Of a stretch of 5,529 bases of DNA, positions 1 to 5,529 are shown piece after piece; the first letter of the stretch is position 1, and each line of letters opens with the position of its first letter. The notes beneath the pieces are model-generated. The model did no database searches. It was given only the letters and a program-made list of their open reading frames with translations, and was not told the DNA's origin. The stretch is taken from NCBI GenBank assembly GCA_023265785.1, contig JAHFSL010000202.1, forward strand, positions 1 to 5,529, given 5' to 3'. This DNA is from Candidatus Coatesiibacteriota bacterium. Lineage in GTDB: Bacteria > Oederibacteriota > CAKKQC01. The position numbers and the translations under genes are program-made.

Positions 1-1146
1 GCGGGGCCCGGAGCCGCCGATGCCAACTTTGGATTCCTCCTCACCCAGCCCCAGCGCATGCAGGTTGCGCGGGACTTGGACGGGCTGGTGGACGGGCTGG
101 CGCAGAGCAGTTCGGTCCTGATTGACCGGGCCGGCCGGATCGTGGAGATCGCGCGCAAGCCGTTCGGGGTGAACCTGCCCGCGATCTCCGCGCTGGCCGC
201 CGGGTGCTTCGCGACGACGCACGAACTGGCCACCGCGCTGGGCGAATCGGAATACTCCCTGCTCTTCCAGCATGAGAACGATCAGCAGGTGTACATTTGG
301 CCCGTGGCCGACCGGGCCCTGCTGGTCGTCCTGCTCAAGGGCGCGGCGGCGGGGGGCGTGGACACCCTCGAATCGCGGCTCAATGGCGCCCTGGGGGCGG
401 ACATCACCGGGGTGGTCAAGGTGGCGCGGGAGCCGATGAGGGTGGTGCCGCCACCCCGGGTGGCACCGCCGGAGATCCCCGCGGAACTCAAACAGCGGAC
501 CCGGGCCTTGACCGGCCTGATCATGGATCTCCAGTCGAAGCGCCCCAAGGATTTCACCGTGGAAATCAACGGCGGCCTCCTGCGGGCGCGCGAACAGCTG
601 GTGCAGACGCTTTCGCGGCGCGACTGGCGCAAGGCCTGGGAGATCTGCGAGGGAACCCGCCAGTGGCTCCTGATGGAGATGCGGCTGTCCCAGGCGCAGG
701 ATGTCGGCCAGGTCCTGATTCGCCTCTATCAGGAGGTCTTCGGGTTCCTCAACAAGGAACTCCAATCCGCCACCACGCCGGAGCGGATGAAGATCATCTT
801 TCTCTCGTTCTACCGGTTCCTCTCGCGCCAGTTCCCGATCGTGTTCTCCTCCGACCGATTCCTGACCGGGGGGGCGGTCGAGGTGCAGGCCCTCTGGGAG
901 GCGGCGCGGGGCAAGATGCCCGATTCGATGCAACTCTCGGGCGAGTTCGTCCCGGCGATGGATGCGCTGGTCCGCGAACTCCTCCGGGTCATTTACCTCA
1001 CGCGGGGCAAGGAAGGCCGGGACGCCGCCGTGAACGGCGCCACCGGCATCCTCAAGAAGTACAACCTGGAACTGCTCCCCTTTGGCCTGGAATCCGCCGC
1101 CGGCCGCGAGTGGTCCTTCATCGCGGGGGCCAACGCGACGACCTAG
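1..1146 (+). CDS. Roadblock/LC7-domain protein with a C-terminal helical domain (5' end outside window)
   Basis: The frame is open from base 1 to the TAG at 1144-1146. The first ATG (58) is probably internal: no purine-rich ribosome site precedes it, and the 19 codons before it encode an NFGFLLT stretch resembling the start of MglB-type roadblock proteins. No ATG, GTG or TTG lies in frame in 1-57, so the true start is off the window. Counting from the ATG at 58, residues 1 to about 112 look like a Roadblock/LC7 fold: helix, the strand VLIDRAGRIVEIA (20-32), a helix rich in small residues (41-61), and strands around YSLLF (66-70), VYIWPV (78-83) and ALLVVLL (87-93). A proline-rich linker follows (131-141), then about 200 mostly helical residues (142-345) that I do not recognise. 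Roadblock proteins typically bind small Ras-like GTPases such as MglA as regulators or scaffolds. The protein is cytoplasmic, with no signal peptide or membrane segment visible. Its specific role is unknown. Confidence 0.85.
   Translation, partial: AGPGAADANFGFLLTQPQRMQVARDLDGLVDGLAQSSSVLIDRAGRIVEIARKPFGVNLPAISALAAGCFATTHELATALGESEYSLLFQHENDQQVYIWPVADRALLVVLLKGAAAGGVDTLESRLNGALGADITGVVKVAREPMRVVPPPRVAPPEIPAELKQRTRALTGLIMDLQSKRPKDFTVEINGGLLRAREQLVQTLSRRDWRKAWEICEGTRQWLLMEMRLSQAQDVGQVLIRLYQEVFGFLNKELQSATTPERMKIIFLSFYRFLSRQFPIVFSSDRFLTGGAVEVQALWEAARGKMPDSMQLSGEFVPAMDALVRELLRVIYLTRGKEGRDAAVNGATGILKKYNLELLPFGLESAAGREWSFIAGANATT
1143..1146. other. Tail-to-tail stop codon overlap (CTAG)
   Basis: The roadblock gene ends with TAG at 1144-1146 on the + strand. 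The SDR-ankyrin gene ends with TAG read from 1145 to 1143 on the - strand. The two stops share the palindrome CTAG, so the convergent genes overlap by four bases. No hairpin with a T tract is visible on either side, so any transcription termination must lie inside the opposite gene or depend on Rho. Confidence 0.95.
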
Positions 1147-2996
1147 CCGGTCCGGGTGACGGCGACGGGCAGCGTCAGGCGCTTGCCGTAGGCCGCGACG
1201 ATGGTGGTGTTCAGGACCTGGACGGCGGCCCACACGGAGCCGGGACGCAGGGGCGTGGTCTCCGGATCGGCCGTCGTGCCGGGCGGCCAGCCGCCGTAGG
1301 GGTCGGCGGCCCACTCATAGGTGAAGAGGCTGGCCCGGCCTTTCCGCGCCGCCTCCAGGGCGCGCCAGAGGCCGAGGATGTCGGTCTCCACCAGCGCGTC
1401 GAACGCCGCCGCGGGTCCGGCGGTACCCCGGAAGACCACGGGCGCGCCGGTGGGCAGGGACTTCGCGGCGGCGGCCCGTGCGGCGGGTGAGGCCTCCATC
1501 TCCTTCAGGAGCGCCGCCGCCGCCGGCTGTTTCGACTCTTCCGCCCAGTCACGGGGCGTGGCGGACCACTCGGCGTCCGTCGCGTCCGGCCGGGCGCCCC
1601 CCTCCACCAGCACGCGGATGATCTCGACCTTGCCCCGCCAGGCGGCGGTATGCAGGGCCGTGGCGCCGAAATGGTTGACCGCGTCGGGGTCGGCGCCGCG
1701 CGCCAGCAGGAGCCGGATGACGCCGGCATGGCCACGGTGGGCGGCCAGGTGCAGGGGACGAATCCCGGGGTTGAACGGCGAGTCTGGGGGAGCCGGGGCA
1801 TCCACGCCGGAGGCATCAGCGTCCAGGAGTCGGGCGACCGCCGGCTCATCGCCGAGCGCGGCGGCCAGGTGGAGGGTCATCGTCCCCAGCCGGTCGGCCA
1901 GGACCCGGGCAACGGCGGGGCGGTCGAGGCACCAGGCGAGCGGGGTCTGCCGCATGGCGCCGCCACGCGCCGCCGGATCCGCCCCGCGGTCGAGCAGGAG
2001 CCGGGCGGTCTCGGGCGTGCCGGCCACATGCAGGGGCGTGACCCCGTCCTCATTGGCGGCGCGGGCGCGCGCGGGATCGGCGTCGAGAAGTGCGGTCAGC
2101 CCGGGCACATCGCCGCCGGCCGCGGCCACGAGCAGGTCCAGATGCGCGCCGCCCTCGGCGGCCAGCCGCGGGTCCTCCGCCAGCAGGCGCCGGACCTCCT
2201 CGAGCCGACCCCAGCGCAGGGATTCCTTGAAGGAGCGCAGGAGCTCGCGGGGGGGGCGATCCGGCGGATCGACCACGGCCGGCCGGTGTCGGGCATCCTC
2301 GACGGGCTCGTACCCCAGCACCCGCTTCAGCGGCTCCAGGTCCTTGATGGCCGCCGCATTCCGGCTGTAGGCGGGAAGGACCGCGTACGGGACCCCCTCC
2401 ACTTCGATGGCGCGCCGCAGGATGGCCGCGAGGTCGCCGGCAAACACCGCAATCTCCTCCGGAATCTCGCCGTTTTCGATCATTTCCACCTCGCGCTCGG
2501 GCAGGATCACGCCGCCCAGCCTGAGGCAGATGACCGACAACCCCCGGTCCCGCGCGTACAGGTACCCCAGGTGCTCGCCGAACAGCTTGCCCCCGGAGTA
2601 GTAGTTGCGCGGTTTGGCCGGCATGTCCACGCTGACCTTCGTTCCCTCGGGCCAGCCGAATTCAACCTGGACGGTCGAAGCAAAGACGACGCGGCGGACG
2701 CCCGCGCGGGCCGCCGCCTCGAAGGCGTTGCGGGTCCCGACCAGGTTGGAGGGGACGATGACGCCGGGGTAGTCAGGGTGGTGGTTCGGGTGCGCCCCGA
2801 GGTGGACCATCGCGTCGCACCCGGCGGCGGCACGCTCGAGCGTGGCCAGGTCCGTGAGATCCGCCTCGATCAGCCCCGGCACGGCGGCGGCGGCCCGGCG
2901 GTCCAGGCAGACGAATTCAAATTGGTCCCGCGTCGCGTCCATCAGGATCCGGGCCACGCGTCCCGCGGCCCCCGTGACCAGCACCCGGCGTTTCAT
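1143..2996 (-). CDS. SDR-family NAD-dependent epimerase/dehydrogenase fused to ankyrin repeats
   Basis: 617 residues from ATG at 2996 to TAG at 1143-1145. The same frame stays open far upstream inside priA, but the start is fixed by MKRRVLVTGAAGRVA, a classic SDR N-terminus. Residues 1-245 form an extended-SDR Rossmann domain: nucleotide-binding GAAGRVA (9-15), D32 after the second strand (an acidic residue there usually favours NAD), S107 in FAST, and the catalytic pair Y133/K137 (YSGGK). GCDAMVHLGAH (59-69) and the overall layout recall uronate dehydrogenase-like proteins, but the substrate is uncertain. A proline-rich hinge (244-250) leads to about seven ankyrin-type repeats (about 255-500), clearest at TPLHVA (320-325), RPLHLAAHRGH (413-423) and TALHTAAWRGK (446-456). 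Residues about 513-617 match nothing I know. No signal peptide or membrane segment is seen. It lies 35 bases downstream of priA and is probably co-transcribed. The ribosome site is weak (CCGGGACC before ATG). Confidence 0.9.
   Translation of the reverse strand: MKRRVLVTGAAGRVARILMDATRDQFEFVCLDRRAAAAVPGLIEADLTDLATLERAAAGCDAMVHLGAHPNHHPDYPGVIVPSNLVGTRNAFEAAARAGVRRVVFASTVQVEFGWPEGTKVSVDMPAKPRNYYSGGKLFGEHLGYLYARDRGLSVICLRLGGVILPEREVEMIENGEIPEEIAVFAGDLAAILRRAIEVEGVPYAVLPAYSRNAAAIKDLEPLKRVLGYEPVEDARHRPAVVDPPDRPPRELLRSFKESLRWGRLEEVRRLLAEDPRLAAEGGAHLDLLVAAAGGDVPGLTALLDADPARARAANEDGVTPLHVAGTPETARLLLDRGADPAARGGAMRQTPLAWCLDRPAVARVLADRLGTMTLHLAAALGDEPAVARLLDADASGVDAPAPPDSPFNPGIRPLHLAAHRGHAGVIRLLLARGADPDAVNHFGATALHTAAWRGKVEIIRVLVEGGARPDATDAEWSATPRDWAEESKQPAAAALLKEMEASPAARAAAAKSLPTGAPVVFRGTAGPAAAFDALVETDILGLWRALEAARKGRASLFTYEWAADPYGGWPPGTTADPETTPLRPGSVWAAVQVLNTTIVAAYGKRLTLPVAVTRTG
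2249..2256 (-). repeat. C8 homopolymer run at the SDR-ankyrin junction
   Basis: Eight consecutive G on the + strand read as eight C in the coding strand, in the codons CGC CCC CCC CGC (R247-P-P-R250). The run falls in the hinge between the dehydrogenase domain and the first ankyrin-like helix. Losing one C moves reading into a frame that stops near 2096. Gaining one C moves it into a frame that stops near the codons for ankyrin residue 315. Either slip would leave a dehydrogenase without most of its ankyrin repeats. The run itself is certain; any biological use is inference. Confidence 0.9.
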
Positions 2997-3031
2997 GGTC
3001 CCGGCATGATACGCCGGTTGGGGCCGGGCCG
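2997..3031 (-). other. priA to SDR-ankyrin spacer with a small inverted repeat
   Basis: This 35-base spacer is the longest non-coding stretch in the window. It contains a perfect 5-bp inverted repeat, CCGGC at 3001-3005 and GCCGG at 3013-3017, with a 7-base loop. There is no T tract after it on the minus strand, so it does not look like an intrinsic terminator. It sits directly before the ATG of the fusion gene and could slightly affect initiation. There is no strong Shine-Dalgarno sequence and no recognisable promoter. With this little sequence, read-through from priA is the simplest model. Confidence 0.35.
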
Positions 3032-5032
3032 TCAGGACATCACATTGACGGGATCGGGGTCGGCGGTCACGCGAACCCGGTGGGGATCGACCCCCCTGGC
3101 CAGGGCGTCGAGCCCCCGGCGGGCCGCCACCCGCAGGGCGGCGCCCGACGGCCCCTTCAGGACCAGGTGCCACCGGTGGGTATTCGCCACCATGGCCGGG
3201 TGGGCCGGAGCGGGTCCCAGCACGACGGTCTTCGGTGGCAGGATCGTTCCCAGCGTCGCGGCCAGCCGGCGGGCGGCGGCCACGACCTCCTCGCGCCGGC
3301 GGCCGGTGAGCCGGAACCGGACCAGCCGGCCGTACGGGGGATAGCCCAGGAGCTTGCGGACCGCGACCTCCGCGTCGAACGCCTTCCAGTAATCGTGGGC
3401 CGCGGCTGCGAGGATGACCGGGTGGGTGGGGGCGTGGGTTTGGATGATGACGCGTCCCTGGACGCTCCGGCGCCCCGCACGCCCGGCGACCTGGGTCAGG
3501 ATCTGGAAGGTCCGCTCCGCGGCGCGAAAGTCTGGCAGGGCCAGCGCCTCGTCCGCCATGATGACCCCGACGAGGGCCAGCCGGGGAAAGTCGAGTCCCT
3601 TGGCCACCATCTGGGTGCCGATCAGCACGTCGCCGTCCGCAAACCGGTCCAGCAACTCGCCGTGGGCGGTGCGGGACCGCGTCGTGTCCTGGTCCATCCG
3701 GACCAGCCGGGCGCCGGGAAGCAGGTCCGCGGCTTCCTGCTCCACCCTCTGTGTCCCCAGCCCCAGCGCGCGCAGGGCCTCGGCGCCGCAGTCCGGACAC
3801 CGGCGCGGCACCGGGACCCGGGCGCCGCACCAGTGGCACTTGAGCGCGGTCTCGCGGGGGTGGAACACCATCGTAGTGGAGCAGGTCGTACACCGGCAGG
3901 CCTTGCCGCAGCCGGTGCACAGGAGGACGGGCGCGAACCCCCGGCGGTTCAGGAACAGGAGGGCCTGATCGCCGCGCGCCACGGTCTCGCGGAGGGCCGC
4001 CGCCAGCGGGCTGCCGATCGCCCGCGAGGCCCCCTCGAAGCGCATGGAGACCACCTCCATCCGGGGTAGCGGCGTGGCGTCAATCCGCCCCGGCATCGCG
4101 AGCAGGGGCAGCGTGCCGCGCCGCGCCTGCGCGGCCGTCTCCAGCGCCGGCGTGGCCGACCCCAGCACCACCGGGCACGACTCGAATTTTCCGCGCATCA
4201 GGGCGCAATCCCGGGCATGGTAAAACGGCGCGGTCTCCTCCTGCTTGTACGCGGCCTCGTGCTCCTCGTCCACCACGATGAGCCCCGGCGCGGCCAGGGG
4301 GGCGAACACGGCGGACCGGGCGCCCACGACGATCCGGGGTCCCCGCCGGCAGGCTTCCAGGGCGCGCATCCGCTCGGCGCCCGTGAGCCGGCTGTGCAGG
4401 ACGGTCACCCGGTCCCCGAACCGCGCGCGGAACCAGGCGACGACCTGGTGGGCCAGGGTGATTTCGGGCACCAGCACGAGGGCACTGCGGCCCGCGTCAA
4501 GCGCCGCGCCGGCCGCGTGCAGGTAGACCTCGGTCTTGCCGGAACCCGTCACCCCGTGCAGGAGGAAGGGTTCGTACCGGCGGGCCGCCATGGCGCCGCC
4601 AATCCGGTCCAGCGCGGCTTGCTGGGCGGGGTTCAGCCGGCGCGGCGCCTCCCGGCCCCCGGCGGCCGCCCCGGCCGGTTCCACCGCCGCCGCACGCGGC
4701 TCCCGTTTGCGGACCGTTCGTGTCCCCTGCGGCCAGGCGGCGCGCAGGACGAGCCCGGCCGGGGCGAGGTAGTAGTCGCCGACCCACGCCAGGAACTTCA
4801 ACATGGCGGCGTCGTAAAACGGCTCCGCATCAAGCACCTTCGTCAGCTCCCGGATGGCGAGCCCCTCCGGGGCGGTGGCCGTCAGGCCGAGGACGAGGGC
4901 CACGGCCTCCTTCCCGCGCAGGGGCACCTGGACCCGGACGCCGGGTCCCACCCGACCGGCCAGGGCTTCCGGCACCGCATAGGTGAGCGGGCGGTCAATG
5001 GCCTGTGGCAGGAGGCACTGCGCGAACGGCAC
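3032..5032 (-). CDS. priA: Primosomal protein N' (replication restart helicase PriA), winged-helix domain apparently absent
   Basis: 666 residues from a GTG at 5030-5032 to TGA at 3032-3034. PriA is a 3'-5' DNA helicase that recognises abandoned replication forks and starts replisome reloading. Residues 1-102 match the 3'-DNA-binding domain (RPLTYAVPE, VQVPLRGKE, DYYLAPAG). The helicase core carries Walker A GVTGSGKT (160-167), DEEH (255-258), GSATP (291-295), IGTQMVAKGLDFP (471-483) and QVAGRAGR (514-521). Eight zinc cysteines lie at 372, 375, 381, 384, 399, 402, 412 and 415, in the family pattern CxxC-x5-CxxC-x14-CxxC-x9-CxxC. The C-terminal domain ends in DPDPVNVMS. E. coli PriA has about 732 residues. 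The shortfall falls between the 3'-binding domain and lobe 1, where only an Ala/Pro/Arg-rich linker (about 103-134) stands in place of the winged helix. The start is certain: the upstream gene's TGA is in frame three codons before this GTG. No Shine-Dalgarno sequence is visible, which suggests translation coupled to the upstream gene. Confidence 0.97.
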   Translation of the reverse strand: MPFAQCLLPQAIDRPLTYAVPEALAGRVGPGVRVQVPLRGKEAVALVLGLTATAPEGLAIRELTKVLDAEPFYDAAMLKFLAWVGDYYLAPAGLVLRAAWPQGTRTVRKREPRAAAVEPAGAAAGGREAPRRLNPAQQAALDRIGGAMAARRYEPFLLHGVTGSGKTEVYLHAAGAALDAGRSALVLVPEITLAHQVVAWFRARFGDRVTVLHSRLTGAERMRALEACRRGPRIVVGARSAVFAPLAAPGLIVVDEEHEAAYKQEETAPFYHARDCALMRGKFESCPVVLGSATPALETAAQARRGTLPLLAMPGRIDATPLPRMEVVSMRFEGASRAIGSPLAAALRETVARGDQALLFLNRRGFAPVLLCTGCGKACRCTTCSTTMVFHPRETALKCHWCGARVPVPRRCPDCGAEALRALGLGTQRVEQEAADLLPGARLVRMDQDTTRSRTAHGELLDRFADGDVLIGTQMVAKGLDFPRLALVGVIMADEALALPDFRAAERTFQILTQVAGRAGRRSVQGRVIIQTHAPTHPVILAAAAHDYWKAFDAEVAVRKLLGYPPYGRLVRFRLTGRRREEVVAAARRLAATLGTILPPKTVVLGPAPAHPAMVANTHRWHLVLKGPSGAALRVAARRGLDALARGVDPHRVRVTADPDPVNVMS

Positions 5033-5041
5033 GGCCGGGTG

Positions 5042-5529
5042 TCAGGCCGGGGAGCGGCGGAGTTTCCCGACCCGCGTCTTGAGGAGCTGGAAGTCCTCCT
5101 CAATGACCTTTCGGAACGAGCCCGCCCGCAGGCCCGCGGACGGGTGGTAGGTGGCCAGCAGTTCCGCGTCCTGCCAGCGGATCCACCGGCCGCGCAGGCG
5201 GCCGATCGGCTGGAGGGTGTCCATGAGGGACTGGGCGGCGAAGGTGCCCAGGGCCACCACCAGGCTCGGCCCGATGCGCTTGACCTGCTCGAACAGGTAG
5301 GGCTCGCAGGCCGCGACTTCCTCCGGCTCGGGCTTGCGGTTGGCCGGCGGGCGGCATTTGATGACATTGGCGATGAAGACCTCCTCGCGCGACAACCCGA
5401 TCCCCACCAGCAGGTCGGTCAGGAGCTTGCCCGCGGGCCCGATGAAGGGGATGCCCTGCTTGTCCTCCTGTTCGCCCGGCGCCTCGCCCACGAACAGGAT
5501 CCTCGCCCGGGGGTTCCCGGTCCCGAACA
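5042..5529 (-). CDS. udg: Type 4 (Fe-S) uracil-DNA glycosylase, N-terminus outside window
   Basis: The C-terminal 161 residues are visible, ending at TGA 5042-5044. The enzyme cuts uracil from DNA, whether from cytosine deamination or dUMP misincorporation, to begin base-excision repair. The frame runs off the right edge. The GTG at 5489-5491 is not the start: it encodes the V of the strand ARILFVGEAPG, and the 12 codons before it (FGTGNPRARILF) are typical family sequence. Counting that V as 1: active-site motif GEAPGEQED (2-10), PFIGPAGKLL (15-24), NVIKCRPP (42-49), LRGRW (99-103) and the second active-site motif HPSAGLR (116-122). C46 and C62, 16 apart, fit the third and fourth ligands of the 4Fe-4S cluster of family 4 UDGs. 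The first two, an N-terminal CxxC pair, would be encoded beyond the window. About 35-50 residues are missing compared with the usual 190-220. priA follows after 9 bases, so the two genes very likely form an operon. Confidence 0.95.
   Translation of the reverse strand, partial: FGTGNPRARILFVGEAPGEQEDKQGIPFIGPAGKLLTDLLVGIGLSREEVFIANVIKCRPPANRKPEPEEVAACEPYLFEQVKRIGPSLVVALGTFAAQSLMDTLQPIGRLRGRWIRWQDAELLATYHPSAGLRAGSFRKVIEEDFQLLKTRVGKLRRSPA

Noticed and set aside
868..874. A run of seven G in the roadblock gene, considered as a slippage site.
   Set aside because: It encodes Thr-Gly-Gly-Ala within continuous domain sequence and sits at no domain boundary. Runs of this length are expected in DNA this GC-rich.
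297..1490. A 397-codon + strand frame overlapping the roadblock gene and the end of the SDR-ankyrin gene.
   Set aside because: It is a shifted frame of the roadblock gene made of Gly/Arg/Pro-rich sequence. It crosses the boundary of two real genes and has no domain signal.
3001..3017. A possible intrinsic terminator between priA and the SDR-ankyrin gene.
   Set aside because: The stem is only 5 bp and is not followed by a T tract on the minus strand, so it is more likely a chance inverted repeat in GC-rich DNA.
1650..3344. A 564-codon open frame on the + strand, opposite the SDR-ankyrin and priA genes.
   Set aside because: Its translation is Gly/Arg/Pro/Ala-rich with no recognisable motif. 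High GC keeps antisense frames free of stops, and the minus-strand genes explain the region fully.
2997..3920. A 308-codon upstream extension of the SDR-ankyrin frame on the minus strand.
   Set aside because: It lies inside the unmistakable priA gene in another frame, reads as low-complexity Arg/Pro/Gly/Ala sequence, and the SDR N-terminus fixes the true start at 2996.
3080..4069. A 329-codon + strand frame antisense to priA, and smaller ones at 3414-3968 and 4245-4986.
   Set aside because: They are antisense shadows of conserved priA coding sequence with composition typical of GC-rich non-coding frames.
5489..5491. GTG as the start codon of the uracil-DNA glycosylase.
   Set aside because: It encodes the valine inside the conserved strand leading to the GEAPG motif. 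The frame and the family sequence continue upstream to the window edge.

Overview
This is a GC-rich bacterial window (by eye roughly two thirds or more G+C, with third codon positions almost always G or C). It is packed with coding sequence and holds four genes. Two are cut by the window edges: the roadblock-domain gene at the left and the uracil-DNA glycosylase gene at the right. I see no tRNA, rRNA, CRISPR array, insertion sequence or convincing terminator. The genes do not fix the taxon. The GC content, a MglB-like roadblock protein, and an ankyrin/dehydrogenase fusion suggest a large-genome, possibly uncultured environmental bacterium, but this is inference.

Layout. Bases 1-1146 (+) encode the C-terminal 381 residues of a protein with an N-terminal Roadblock/LC7 domain and a long, unrecognised helical domain. 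The other three genes lie head to tail on the minus strand, in transcription order: a type 4 (Fe-S) uracil-DNA glycosylase (right edge to 5042), the replication-restart helicase PriA (5032-3032), and a 617-residue fusion of an SDR-type NAD-dependent epimerase/dehydrogenase with ankyrin repeats and an unknown C-terminal segment (2996-1143). The gaps are 9 and 35 bases, so a single transcript is likely, with its promoter outside the window. The fusion gene and the roadblock gene converge, and their stop codons overlap in the palindrome CTAG.

How they work together. UDG removes uracil from DNA, and PriA reloads the replisome at stalled or repaired forks, so this pair makes sense as a genome-maintenance unit. 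The SDR-ankyrin protein has no evident link to repair and may simply be co-transcribed. The roadblock protein would be expected to work with a small Ras-like GTPase of the MglA type, which is not in the window.

Most notable points: the SDR-ankyrin fusion, with a run of eight C on its coding strand exactly at the domain junction; an orphan segment of about 100 residues at its C-terminus; a PriA that appears to lack the winged-helix domain while keeping every helicase and zinc motif; and a roadblock protein with an unrecognised effector-like domain. No clearly new multi-gene system is visible.
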